Part shown: in pieces, positions 23,540 through 32,018 of the stretch
Numbering within the stretch: the first letter of the stretch is position 1
Layout of the letters: each line of letters begins with the position of its first letter
Origin: Rhodospirillaceae bacterium
GTDB lineage: Bacteria > Pseudomonadota > Alphaproteobacteria > SP197
Direction of reading: 5' to 3'
Assembly (NCBI GenBank): GCA_018700655.1
Contig: JABIUG010000525.1
Location: 1-34,032, forward strand
Length of the DNA stretch: 34,032 nucleotides
Translations under genes and position numbers: made by a program
The notes under the pieces: generated by a model
Told to the model about the DNA's origin: nothing
Databases searched by the model: none
The model's input: the letters and a program-made list of their open reading frames with translations, nothing else

Positions 23540-25012
23540 ATGCGTATCTTCGTCGCCGGGCTCGGGACCGAAACCAACACCTTCGCGCCGTTTCCGACCG
23601 CCGAGCGCGGTTTTCACGAAACCGAGTACTTTGCTGCCGGCACCCACCCCGATACGCCGACCTTTGCCGGTGCGCCCCTGATCGCAGCCCGCCGGTTGGC
23701 CGCAGCGGGCAATCATGAAGTGGTTGAGGGCCTGTGCACCTTCGCCGAGCCTTCCGGCATCACGACGCGTCAGGCCTATGAGAGCCTGCGTGATGAAATC
23801 CTCGATCAGTTGCGCGCCGCCATGCCGGTCGATGTCGTCGCATTTTCCATGCATGGCGCGATGGTGGCCGACGGTTATGATGATTGTGAAGGCGACCTGC
23901 TCGCGCGCGCCCGCGAGATCACCGGCCCCGGCGTTGCTCTGGGCGCGGAGCTCGATCTCCACTGTCACTTCACGACCACCATGATCGAGGCGGCCGACGC
24001 GCTCGTCGCCTACAAGGAATACCCCCATGTCGACATCATGGAGCGGGCAGAGGAATTGATGGACCTGCTCACCGCCACCGCCCGTGGTGACATTCGCCCG
24101 GTGATGACGCTCGCCGACACCGGCATCCTCGACATGATTCACACGACCAGGGAACCGGCCCGCGGCCTGGTCGACCGGCTCAGCGCCATGGAGGGCAAGG
24201 ACGGTGTGTTGTCGGTCTCTCTGGGCCACGGTTTTCCCTGGGGCGACGTCGCCGATCTGGGGACCCGCGTCCTGGTTGTCACCGACGACCACCCGGAAAA
24301 AGGCAAGGAACTGGCACTTTCGATCGCAACCGAGGTCACCGCCCTGCGCGGCACCATGGATTCCGGCTCCCTGACCATCGATGAGGCTTATGACCGGGCC
24401 CTTGGCGCCGATGCCAGGCCCATCGTCATGGCCGACAAATCCGACAATGCCGGGGGTGGCGCACCTGGCGATTCCACATGGATGCTGCGCCGCGCCCTGG
24501 AACGGGAAATCACTTCCGTCGCGATCGGGCCTCTGTGGGATCCGATCGCGGTCGGCACCTGCCTGGACGCGGGATTGGGCGCGACACTCGACCTGCGCAT
24601 CGGCGGCAAGATGTGCCCGCTGTCGGGCGAGCCGGTCGATATGCGGGTCACCGTCACCGGGATCTGCCATGACGCCCATCAGCCCTTCGGCCCGGCTCTT
24701 TCTCCGCTCGGCAACTGTGTCGCGGTCAGCGGCGCAGGCGTCGATATCGTGCTCAACACCTTGCGCACCCAGGCCTACGCGCCCGAACTGTTCCGCAATG
24801 TCGGGATCGAACCCACCGAACGGAAAATCGTCATCGTCAAATCAACCCAGCATTTCCATGCCGAATTTGCCCCTATCGCTGCCGATATCGTCCACGTCGG
24901 CGCGCCTGGTGTGGTTGCACCCGACTTCGAGAAACTCGAATTTCAGAAGATCATGCGACCGAAATGGCCGTTCGATGAGGGCGAACCGGAAATCAGATTG
25001 ATCGTCGGCTGA
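23540..25012 (+). CDS. M81 family metallopeptidase (MlrC-like)
   Basis: 490 residues. MlrC enzymes are zinc hydrolases first known from microcystin breakdown, where MlrC cuts the linear peptide product; most members act on unknown substrates. The start ATG 23540 opens MRIFVAGLGTETNTFAPFP, the family N terminus, preceded by AGGAACAG. Further marks: VVAFSMHGAMVADGYDDCEGD, GVALGAELDLHCHFT (metal His residues), AYKEYPHVDIMERAEEL, VSLGHGFPWGDVADLG, and the C-terminal domain ADKSDNAGGGAPGDSTWMLR. Cytosolic by appearance. It is followed after 72 bases by a CocE/NonD hydrolase on the same strand and is divergent from the DUF3604-type gene. No mlrA, mlrB or mlrD homologue is present, so microcystin use should not be assumed. 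Confidence 0.92.
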   Translation: MRIFVAGLGTETNTFAPFPTAERGFHETEYFAAGTHPDTPTFAGAPLIAARRLAAAGNHEVVEGLCTFAEPSGITTRQAYESLRDEILDQLRAAMPVDVVAFSMHGAMVADGYDDCEGDLLARAREITGPGVALGAELDLHCHFTTTMIEAADALVAYKEYPHVDIMERAEELMDLLTATARGDIRPVMTLADTGILDMIHTTREPARGLVDRLSAMEGKDGVLSVSLGHGFPWGDVADLGTRVLVVTDDHPEKGKELALSIATEVTALRGTMDSGSLTIDEAYDRALGADARPIVMADKSDNAGGGAPGDSTWMLRRALEREITSVAIGPLWDPIAVGTCLDAGLGATLDLRIGGKMCPLSGEPVDMRVTVTGICHDAHQPFGPALSPLGNCVAVSGAGVDIVLNTLRTQAYAPELFRNVGIEPTERKIVIVKSTQHFHAEFAPIAADIVHVGAPGVVAPDFEKLEFQKIMRPKWPFDEGEPEIRLIVG

Positions 25013-25023
25013 CCGCGCCCGAT

Positions 25024-25062
25024 CCCTTCACGCTAAATCCGTTCACGCCCTACCCGTTCACG
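25024..25062 (+). repeat. Three 15-base direct repeats, core CCSTTCACG
   Basis: CCCTTCACG at 25024, CCGTTCACG at 25039 and CCGTTCACG at 25054 recur with an exact 15-base period between the M81 stop and the hydrolase start at 25085. The six bases between cores differ. The spacing suggests a repeated operator half-site or a recent slippage duplication; it is not coding in the frame of either neighbour. Confidence 0.5.
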
Positions 25063-25084
25063 AGATTCCCTCAGGAAATCCAGC

Positions 25085-27103
25085 ATGACCCACAGCTTTG
25101 CCGCCAATCCCCGCGCCATTCATGAGATCGAGCACAGCTGGATCCCCATGCCCGACGGCACAAGACTGGCGGCCAAGATCTGGATTCCGATCGATGCCGA
25201 AGAAGAGCCGGTTCCCGCGATCCTGGAATACCTGCCCTATCGCAAGCGTGACGGCACGCGCGGCCGCGACCGCACCAACCATCCCCCCGTCGCCAAATGC
25301 GGCTATGCCTGTGTCCGGGTCGACATTCGTGGCACCGGCGACAGCGAAGGCATCTACCGGGATGAATACACACCCCAGGAACAGGAAGACGGCTGCGCCA
25401 TCATTGCCTGGCTTGCCGAACAGTCCTGGTGCACGGGCTCGGTTGGGATCATCGGGATCAGCTGGGGTGGCTTCAACGGCCTGCAGATCGCAGCACGCCG
25501 CCCACCGGCACTCAAGGCGATCGTCACGATCGGCTCGACCGACGACCGTTACGCCACTGATGTCCACTACTACGGCGGCTGCCTGATCAAGGACAACATC
25601 GACTGGGCCGCGGTGATGTTCGGCTACAACGCCCTGCCGCCCGACCCAGAACTGGTCGGCGAAAACTGGCGCGAGATGTGGAATGCGCGCCTGGAAGCCA
25701 ACGTGCCCTGGACGCTGGAATGGCTGCGCCATCAGCGGCGCGACGATTACTGGCGTCAGGGCAGCGTGTGCGAAGACTTCTCCAAGATCACATGTGCCGT
25801 CTATGCCGTTTCGGGCTGGGGAGACAATTACAACGAAGCCGTGCCGCGCCTGCTTGCCGGGCTTGATGCTCCGGCAAAGGGCCTTTCCGGCCCCTGGTGC
25901 CACCAGTATCCCAACAAGGGTTATCCCGGCCCGGCCATCGGGTTTCTGCAGGAGACCGTGCGCTGGTGGGATCACTGGCTGAAGGGGATCGATACCGGAA
26001 TCATGGAAGAACCGGCCTGGCGCGCATGGGTCCAGGACAGCGCGCCGCCCGTGACCGCCTATGACGAGCGTCCGGGCCACTGGGTCGGCGAAGAGAGCTG
26101 GCCCAGCGCCACGATCGACTGGCAACGCTGGAACATGAACCCGGGTCGGCTGGAACGCGATGCCGGTGCGGCCACGCCCCTCGTCTTGAAATCACTCCAG
26201 ACCACCGGCCTCACCCAGGCACAACTTTGCCATCACGGCGAGCCCGGCTGTTTCTCGTCAGACCAGCGCGAGGACGATGCCGGCAGCCTCGTCTTTGTCT
26301 CCGAACCGCTTTCGCAGTCACTGGAAATCCTCGGCGCGCCGATCGTCGAACTCACCCTTTCGTCGGACAGACCCACGGCCTTTGTCGCCGTCCGCCTCAA
26401 CGACGTCGCCGCGGACGGTGCCTCGACTCGTGTTCATCACGGCATCCTCAACCTGACCCGCCCGACGGATTGCTCAACGACCACACCGCTGATGCCGGGC
26501 GAGCCTCTCACGGTCCGCGTCGAGATCGACGACATCGGTCACGCCTTTGCCGCCGGACACCGCATCGCGGTCTCGGTTTCATCGACCTATTGGCCGCTGG
26601 TCTGGCCTTCGCCGGAACCTGTGACGCTCACGCTGGTCGCTGGTCAGTGCCATCTGGAACTCCCGGTTCGTCCGACTAATCCAACCGATGCCGCCCTACG
26701 ACCCTTCCAGGAAGCGGTGAACGGCCCGGGAGAAGAGACCACCGCGATCAACGAGGCCGCCGTGACCCGCACCATCACGCGCAACATGCTCGATGGCACC
26801 GTTACCGAACACACCATCTTCGATGACGGCCTCACCTTTCATAACGAACTCGCGCTAACAGATGGCGCCCACGGGCAATCCTGGCACAGCGTGCGCGAAG
26901 GTGATCCGCTCTCGGCGGAATCCCGCACCGAACGGGTCGATCACTGGAAGAAGAACGGCCTCGAGATCGAACTTCACACCCGCCAGCACCTCACCGCCGA
27001 TGGCACCGACTTTCATTTCACGGCCAAAATGGAAGCCTTCGAAAACGGCCAGAAGGTCTTTTCGCGCACATGGGAGGAAGCGATTCCCAGAGACGGAAAC
27101 TGA
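25085..27103 (+). CDS. CocE/NonD family hydrolase (peptidase S15-like)
   Basis: 672 residues, complete. The N terminus is HEIEHSWIPMPDGTRLAAKIW, then VDIRGTGDSEG, the nucleophile elbow GIIGISWGGFNG with Ser126, the acid in SGWGDNYN (Asp247) and the base in GPWCHQYP (His273). The C-terminal jelly-roll (from about 390) has FVAVRLNDVAADG and FAAGHRIAVSVSSTYWPLVWPSPEP. After residue 570 a further beta-rich part (ITRNMLDGTVTEHTIF) is present that the classical CocE lacks. No signal peptide, so probably cytosolic. ATG 25085 has CAGGAA 8 bases before it. It is a close paralogue of the truncated protein at 1-1507: the same blocks and the same triad spacing. Co-located with the M81 enzyme. Substrate unknown. 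Confidence 0.93.
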   Translation: MTHSFAANPRAIHEIEHSWIPMPDGTRLAAKIWIPIDAEEEPVPAILEYLPYRKRDGTRGRDRTNHPPVAKCGYACVRVDIRGTGDSEGIYRDEYTPQEQEDGCAIIAWLAEQSWCTGSVGIIGISWGGFNGLQIAARRPPALKAIVTIGSTDDRYATDVHYYGGCLIKDNIDWAAVMFGYNALPPDPELVGENWREMWNARLEANVPWTLEWLRHQRRDDYWRQGSVCEDFSKITCAVYAVSGWGDNYNEAVPRLLAGLDAPAKGLSGPWCHQYPNKGYPGPAIGFLQETVRWWDHWLKGIDTGIMEEPAWRAWVQDSAPPVTAYDERPGHWVGEESWPSATIDWQRWNMNPGRLERDAGAATPLVLKSLQTTGLTQAQLCHHGEPGCFSSDQREDDAGSLVFVSEPLSQSLEILGAPIVELTLSSDRPTAFVAVRLNDVAADGASTRVHHGILNLTRPTDCSTTTPLMPGEPLTVRVEIDDIGHAFAAGHRIAVSVSSTYWPLVWPSPEPVTLTLVAGQCHLELPVRPTNPTDAALRPFQEAVNGPGEETTAINEAAVTRTITRNMLDGTVTEHTIFDDGLTFHNELALTDGAHGQSWHSVREGDPLSAESRTERVDHWKKNGLEIELHTRQHLTADGTDFHFTAKMEAFENGQKVFSRTWEEAIPRDGN

Positions 27104-27118
27104 TAGCGCCGAGTTGCC

Positions 27119-27877
27119 TCAGTTGCCGCGCCGCGAAAGAACCTCATGCAGCTTGGTCGACGGTTCATCCGTCCCGTGGGCTTCGCGGAACGCATCGACA
27201 CCGGCTTCGATCGCCTCGTCAACAAACGAGCTCTCCCAACGGCGCATCAGTGTCTTCTGCGCACGGATCGCGCGAGGCCCGGCCTTCAGGATCGCGGCAG
27301 TCCACACCATTACGGCATCGTCAAGCCTGGCTGATGACGTAACCTTCTCGACGAGGCCCGCCTGCAGGGCTTCGTCGGCGGTCAGGCTCTTGCCTGTGTA
27401 AAGGAACTCACAGGCACGCCCCCATCCCATCAGGCGCGGCAGCAGCGCGGCCTCGATCACCGAGGGGATACCGATCTGGACTTCCGGCATGGCAAAACTC
27501 GAACGTTCCGATGCAGCGCGCATGTCGCAGCTTGCGGCCAGTTCGAGCGCGCCACCCAGACAGGGTCCATCAATTTTGGCGATCACCGGAACCGGACAAT
27601 CGCGCACTGCCTGACAGGCACCATGGAGCAGGCGGATAAATTCCTCGGCATTGTCCACGTTGAGGCCGTTCAACTCGGCAACATCGGCGCCGGCTGAAAA
27701 TGCGCGCCCTGCACCCGACAGCACAACGCACCGTGCGTCTTCATCGGCGGCAAGTTCGACGAAGGTTGCCGTCAGGTCCTCGATCAGATTTCGCGACAGG
27801 GCATTCAGCTTCTCAGGGCGTTGCAGCACGACATGCGCGACACCTCCGCTATTTTCTCGTTTTACTTGCGGCTCCAT
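27119..27877 (-). CDS. Enoyl-CoA hydratase/isomerase family protein
   Basis: 252 residues from ATG 27877, which has GGGAGGAAGG just upstream; a longer frame to 28048 would overlap the divergent SDR gene. Crotonase fold: LQRPEKLNALSRNLIEDL, oxyanion-hole part one GAGRAFSAGADVAELN, part two IDGPCLGGALELAASCDMR, then FAMPEVQIGIPSVIEAALLPRLMGWG, where a Glu replaces the usual Gly-rich GAGGT stretch. This PSVIEAALL form occurs in a subgroup of the family, and the usual second Glu is shifted, so isomerase or hydratase cannot be decided. Divergent from the SDR at 27947 with a 69-base gap, which hints at joint control of acyl-CoA steps. Confidence 0.9.
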   Translation of the reverse strand: MEPQVKRENSGGVAHVVLQRPEKLNALSRNLIEDLTATFVELAADEDARCVVLSGAGRAFSAGADVAELNGLNVDNAEEFIRLLHGACQAVRDCPVPVIAKIDGPCLGGALELAASCDMRAASERSSFAMPEVQIGIPSVIEAALLPRLMGWGRACEFLYTGKSLTADEALQAGLVEKVTSSARLDDAVMVWTAAILKAGPRAIRAQKTLMRRWESSFVDEAIEAGVDAFREAHGTDEPSTKLHEVLSRRGN

Positions 27878-27946
27878 GCCTTCCTCCCTGCTCCTGAATG
27901 CATAGAATGACCGGCGACAACACCAGACACCAGCGGAGAGAACATC

Positions 27947-28672
27947 ATGGGACGGGTTGCATTGGTTACAGGCGCATCGCGCGGCCTTGGGCGCGGCGTC
28001 GCCAAAGCCCTGGCCGAAGCCGGATATACGGTTGCCGCCAACTACCACAGCAACGATGAGGCAGCGGCCTTACTGACGGCCGAAACCGGCGTCAGAACCT
28101 ATAAATGGGATGTGGGCGACTATGAGGCCTCCAAGGCCGGCGTTGCTGAAGTCGTCGCCGAACTCGGGCCGGTCGAAGTGCTGGTCAACAATGCCGGGAT
28201 TTCACCCGACAAGTTCTTCCACAAGATGAGCCCTGAACTCTGGAATCAGGTGATCGACACCAACCTCAACTCGTTCTTCAACGTCACCCATCAGGTGATC
28301 GGGCCTATGCGCAATGCCGGCTTCGGGCGCATCGTCAACATGGCCTCGCTCTCGGCCTTTGCTCCCAACTACGGCGAAACCTCCTATGGCGCGGCCAAGG
28401 GCGCGATGGTTTCGCTCACCAAGGCGCTCGCCAAGGAGAGCATTGCCAAGGGCATCACGGTCAATGCCGTGGCGCCGGGTTACTGCGACACCGATATGGT
28501 TCGTGTCGCGCCCCAGGACTGGCTCGACAACCTCGCCGCCAACGTCATTCCCGCCGGCCGTCTGGGCACGGTCGAGGAGGTCGCCCGTTGTGTGATGTTC
28601 CTTGTCGCTGAGGAATCCGGCTTCATCACCGGTGCGACCCTTGACGTCAACGGCGGCCAACTGATGCGCTGA
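27947..28672 (+). CDS. SDR family oxidoreductase (3-oxoacyl-ACP / acetoacetyl-CoA reductase-like)
   Basis: 241 residues, classical short-chain dehydrogenase. Cofactor loop TGASRGLG (8-15) and NYHSN after the second strand, of the NADPH-favouring sort; LVNNAGIS (79-86); catalytic Ser134, Tyr147 and Lys151 in NMASLSAFAPNYGETSYGAAK; PGYCDTDMV after strand six; DVNGGQLM at the end. The sequence is nearest to PhaB/FabG-type reductases, with GISPDKFFHKM as in acetoacetyl-CoA reductases. No phaA or phaC gene is near, so polyhydroxyalkanoate synthesis is only one option. It is divergent from an enoyl-CoA hydratase and followed after 8 bases by a saccharopine-dehydrogenase-like gene. Confidence 0.92.
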   Translation: MGRVALVTGASRGLGRGVAKALAEAGYTVAANYHSNDEAAALLTAETGVRTYKWDVGDYEASKAGVAEVVAELGPVEVLVNNAGISPDKFFHKMSPELWNQVIDTNLNSFFNVTHQVIGPMRNAGFGRIVNMASLSAFAPNYGETSYGAAKGAMVSLTKALAKESIAKGITVNAVAPGYCDTDMVRVAPQDWLDNLAANVIPAGRLGTVEEVARCVMFLVAEESGFITGATLDVNGGQLMR

Positions 28673-28680
28673 TCGCAGCG

Positions 28681-30321
28681 ATGGAACCGCCGCGCCCGAT
28701 CATGGTGCTGGGCGCGACCGGTGTCTTTGGCAGCCGCGTGTGCCGCCTCCTGCTGATGGGTGGCGCTGCGGTCGTGGCCGTCGCGCGCGATGCCGAACGG
28801 CTTGATGCGTTGGCCGGTGATCTGGCGCCGCTCGGAGCCATGCAAGCAGCTCCCGCGGCCTTGCCCGAAGCTCTGCCCGGTTTGCTCCTGGAACATCGCC
28901 CACGCGTCGTGATCGATACTGCGGGTCCTTTCCAGGAGAGCGATCACGGCCACGCCCGGCTTTGTCTCGAGCATGGCATCGCTTATCTCGATCTCTCCGA
29001 TGGCCGCGCCCATGTTGCCTCGATCGGCGAGCTCGATGCCCTGGCGCGCAAGGCCGGCGTTCCCGTTCTCTCGGGCGTCAGCACCCTTTGTGCTCTTTCT
29101 TCAGCCGTGATTGCAGATTTCGGCAAAGCATTTACGAGTTTCGACGCCATCGAGATTGCCGTTGCACCGGGCAACGATGCCCCGCGCGGACCCGCTGTAA
29201 CACGCGCCGTACTCACCTGGGTCGGACGCCCTGTTCCTGTCTGGGACCACGACCGCCAGATCAATCTTCCCGGTTGGAGCGGTTTGTGCCGGCGAACAAT
29301 CGGTTCCCTGGGCAAACGATGGCTGGCGGTCTGTGACGTTCCTGATCACACGCTCCTCCCAGATCACACCGGGGCCCGGCATGTGCACGTTCGCGCAGGC
29401 ATGGAGCTTGGTCTGATCCATCTCGGACTCTGGCTGCTCTCCTGGTTGGTCCGCTGGCGATTGATGACCAGCCTGCTGTCCCTGGCACCCATGCTGCAAC
29501 ACCTGGCGGTGGTCCTGCGCCCCTTCGGCAGCGACACCGGCGGCATGGTCGTCGAGCTCACCGGTGCCGGCCTTGATGGTCGCCCCCTTCGACGCCGCTG
29601 GACCCTGGAAGCGCGGCAGGGCGACGGGCCGATGACTCCTGCAGCTCCTGCCGCAGCGCTGGCGCTTGCCATGCTCAAGGGCGAGACACCACCAGCCGGA
29701 GCGAGACCGTGCCTCAACGAGATCGGCCTTGATGCCATCCTTGGGGTTCTGTCGCCCTTTGCCATCACGACCCACACCACCGAAGAACGCCCTTTCCCAC
29801 TCTACCGCCACGCCATGGGTGCGGCTTTCGAGACCATGCCCGAACCGGTCCGGGCCATGCATGATCGCGTCACGTCCTATTCGGCATCGGGGCGCTCCAG
29901 CGTGGTAGTGGCAAAGAACCCCATTGCACGGTTGCTGTCGTTTCTCAGTGTCCTCCCGAAATCTGGCGAAAATGTCGCAACCACGGTGACCTTCACCCTC
30001 CAGGGCAGTCGCGAACGCTGGCACCGGCGCTTCGGAGATTTCGGCCGCAGTTCTGTTCTGGGCTGGCCTGCGGACGGCGATATATGGGAACGTTTAGGCC
30101 CCCTGTCCGGTCGCGCGCAACTGGTCGCCCGCGAAGACGGCCTCGACATGGTGATCACAGGCTTTCGTTTCCTCGGGCTGCCATTGCCGCGTTTCCTCTG
30201 GCTGAACGCCTGGGGCAGGGAACGGGTCGACGATGCCGGCCGCTTTGCCTTCGACGTCGGGATCGGCCTGCCGTTTGGCATCGGGCTTGTCACCTATCGT
30301 GGCTGGCTGTCGATCGACTGA
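28681..30321 (+). CDS. Saccharopine dehydrogenase-like NAD(P)-binding protein with DUF4166 C-terminal domain
   Basis: 546 residues. The first 150 residues form a Rossmann domain: IMVLGATGVFGSRVCRLLLMGG, then VVAVARDAERLDALA, VVIDTAGPFQ and HGIAYLDLSDGRAHV, all of the saccharopine dehydrogenase (Sacchrp_dh_NADP) type. Middle section has a hydrophobic stretch (LGLIHLGLWLLSWLVRW, about 243-259) that may touch the membrane. The last 170 residues (from MGAAFETMPEPVRAMHD to RGWLSID) match what I know as DUF4166, a domain found alone or fused to this dehydrogenase part. Reaction unknown. 8 bases after the SDR gene, so the pair is probably one message. The stop is 3 bases from the convergent M48 gene. 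Confidence 0.85.
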   Translation: MEPPRPIMVLGATGVFGSRVCRLLLMGGAAVVAVARDAERLDALAGDLAPLGAMQAAPAALPEALPGLLLEHRPRVVIDTAGPFQESDHGHARLCLEHGIAYLDLSDGRAHVASIGELDALARKAGVPVLSGVSTLCALSSAVIADFGKAFTSFDAIEIAVAPGNDAPRGPAVTRAVLTWVGRPVPVWDHDRQINLPGWSGLCRRTIGSLGKRWLAVCDVPDHTLLPDHTGARHVHVRAGMELGLIHLGLWLLSWLVRWRLMTSLLSLAPMLQHLAVVLRPFGSDTGGMVVELTGAGLDGRPLRRRWTLEARQGDGPMTPAAPAAALALAMLKGETPPAGARPCLNEIGLDAILGVLSPFAITTHTTEERPFPLYRHAMGAAFETMPEPVRAMHDRVTSYSASGRSSVVVAKNPIARLLSFLSVLPKSGENVATTVTFTLQGSRERWHRRFGDFGRSSVLGWPADGDIWERLGPLSGRAQLVAREDGLDMVITGFRFLGLPLPRFLWLNAWGRERVDDAGRFAFDVGIGLPFGIGLVTYRGWLSID

Positions 30322-30324
30322 CCT

Positions 30325-31140
30325 TCACCACTGCTCTGCAACAAGCGGATCGGTCGCTTCAACCACCCAGCCCTCGCGTGCAACCAGCGCATCCAGGTTT
30401 GCCTGACGATCGTCGAGATCCGGGTGGTTCTGCATGAACGAGGGTAAATCATCAGAGCCAAGTGCAGCGGCGCGCAAGGTATCAAGCGCTTCGACGTAAC
30501 CGCCGGCGTGTCCATAGTGCGTAACCAGTGTTTTCAGACCGTCGGCATCGGCTTCACTCTCGCGTTCCCTGCTGAATTGCAGAACCACCAGGCCGCCCCC
30601 GCCCGCGATAACGGATTCGACCGAACCCGACTCACCCGAAAGGACGAACATCCCAAGGGCCAGCATCGCGCCACTCCCCATGGAACGCATGACGTCCCGA
30701 TTTTCGATATGGCCGACTTCGTGGCCCACGACCCATGCCAGAGCCTGTTCGCTGGGCAATGCTTCCAGCATTGCCCCGGGTCACGACCAGATAACCACCC
30801 GAGGTCGCGTAGGCATTGACGCCCCGTGCTCGAGCACAACGGCCTTGATCGTCATGTCATCGGGTAACCCGGCCGCATGGGAAAGGTCATCGACCAGTTC
30901 CTGCAGGCGCGCTGACCCTGAAACCTCGGCGCCGTGGATGACCGCCGCGAAGGGTCCTGCCATCGCACGTTCCCAGGAAAAGGGGATCAGCGGTGCAAGC
31001 AGGCCACCCAGAAGCATCAGCCCGCCGATGATCGCGATGCCCAGCGCGACCACGCTGGTGCCCAACATCACCAGATCGCGCAGCGGACGCCCACGTCCGC
31101 CGTTGATACCTTCCGGAATCTTCGGATTTCTGTAGGTCAC
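30325..31140 (-). pseudogene. M48 family zinc metallopeptidase, interrupted by two compensating indels
   Basis: Start GTG 31140 overlaps the stop of the upstream gene (GTGA at 31137-31140). The first part reads MTYRNPKIPEG, then a hydrophobic pair of helices (GTSVVALGIAIIGGLMLLGGLLAPL), and reaches KAVVLEHG. There the frame is lost at a G run (30822-30825) and meets a stop at 30781-30783. In the next frame, GVNAYATSGGYLVVTRG, the conserved strand pair of M48 peptidases, is intact. An extra base at about 30772 then returns to the first frame: MLEALPSEQALAWVVGHEVGH with the HExxH zinc site, and RERESEADADG with the third ligand. Thus -1 and +1 changes lie about 50 bases apart. Either the gene is recently broken or the sequence has errors. 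Corrected length is about 271 residues. Membrane-bound protease next to two YbjQ proteins. Confidence 0.8.
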
Positions 31141-31604
31141 TGACCCGGGTTCACGCCCCAGACCGCCGTGCCATAGGCCAGGACCTCAACCGATCCCGCA
31201 CGCCTGTCGTCGAAGAAGACCCGTGACGTCTCCAGCTTCACATTCACGATATGGCTGGCGCCAAGTTCTCTAGCCTGCTGCTTCATGCGCAACACCGCTT
31301 CACGACGTGAACGTTCGACCAGGGATTCATAAGCATCGATCTGGCCGCCCACGAGACCGCGCAGATAGGCCAGGAACCGCTTGAAGTAGTCGATCGAAAT
31401 CACGGCATTGCCGCTTACCAGTGACCCGCCTGCAGATGGGGGAGCATGACGCGTGGCAAAAACCAGGAGGCTGCGCAGTTCCTCTTCCCGACGCCGGATC
31501 GAGGCATAGTGCCTCTTCTCGTTGATCTGGCCGATAACGTAGCCAACGAGAAGCAGCAGCACGAAGAAGCCGAAGACGCCCAAGTCGGCAATCCACTCGA
31601 GCAT
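31137..31604 (-). CDS. YbjQ/DUF74-like protein with N-terminal membrane anchor
   Basis: 155 residues. One hydrophobic segment at about 9-27 (GVFGFFVLLLLVGYVIGQI) anchors it, followed by a charged helix (RRREEELRSLL). The C-terminal 100 residues are a YbjQ-type domain: VSGNAVISIDYFKRFLAYLRGLVGGQIDAYESLVERSRREAVLRMKQQA, then GASHIVNVKLET and EVLAYGTAV. YbjQ domains (sometimes called heavy-metal binding) form pentameric rings; the function is not established. Starts 3 bases after the soluble YbjQ gene and overlaps the M48 gene by 4 bases, so the three are one unit. Confidence 0.85.
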   Translation of the reverse strand: MLEWIADLGVFGFFVLLLLVGYVIGQINEKRHYASIRRREEELRSLLVFATRHAPPSAGGSLVSGNAVISIDYFKRFLAYLRGLVGGQIDAYESLVERSRREAVLRMKQQARELGASHIVNVKLETSRVFFDDRRAGSVEVLAYGTAVWGVNPGQ

Positions 31605-31607
31605 GAT

Positions 31608-31931
31608 CTAGGCCACGTCTTCAACGACCACGGCGGTACCATAGGCCATGAGTTCGGCCGACCCCTGAGAGATCGTGGAGGTCGAGAAGCGCACATTCAG
31701 AACTGCGTTGGCGCCGACGGCCTCGGCCTCCTTCACCATGCGCTGCACCGCAAGATCGCGCGACTCGGTCAGCAATTCGGTGTAGCCCACGAGCTCACCG
31801 CCAACGATGTTCTTCAGTCCGGCCATCAGATCGCGGCCGATATGTTTGGCGCGCACCGTGTTGCCGTTGACCAGCCCCAGATGGCTGACGACACGTTTGC
31901 CTGGAATGTCTTCGATGTTGCTCAGGATCAT
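31608..31931 (-). CDS. YbjQ/DUF74 family protein
   Basis: 107 residues from ATG 31931, the usual family length. MILSNIEDIPGKRVVSHLGLVNGNTVRAKHIGRDLMAGLKNIVGGELVGYTELLTESRDLAVQRM holds the family core, with the LKNIVGGEL turn and a helix leading to GANAVLNVRFSTSTI and the end ELMAYGTAVVVE. Soluble, probably a ring-forming oligomer. The longer frame upstream (to 32003) would run through a good promoter, so the ATG at 31931 is preferred. First gene of the YbjQ-YbjQ-M48 unit. Confidence 0.9.
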   Translation of the reverse strand: MILSNIEDIPGKRVVSHLGLVNGNTVRAKHIGRDLMAGLKNIVGGELVGYTELLTESRDLAVQRMVKEAEAVGANAVLNVRFSTSTISQGSAELMAYGTAVVVEDVA

Positions 31932-31964
31932 CGGCGGTTTCCTCGACCATTCGGTGGAACCGCA

Positions 31965-31992
31965 ACTATACACCCTCGGTTGCGGTCGCCAA
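31965..31992 (-). promoter_or_regulatory. Putative promoter of the YbjQ-YbjQ-M48 unit
   Basis: Reverse strand: TTGGCG (31992-31987), a 16-base spacer and TATAGT (31970-31965), 34 bases before the ATG at 31931. Both boxes agree well with the sigma70 consensus and the site lies between the exporter gene's stop and this start. Confidence 0.55.
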
Positions 31993-32018
31993 TGCGACGG
32001 CAAGGACGCCCGCAGGCT

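Noticed and set aside
23231..24679. Reverse-strand open frame across the M81 gene and the divergent promoter region
   Set aside because: It would overlap the DUF3604-type gene and the M81 gene, both with strong family motifs.
23540..25012. Microcystin degradation cluster
   Set aside because: The MlrC-like M81 family is broad and no mlrA, mlrB or mlrD homologue is present.
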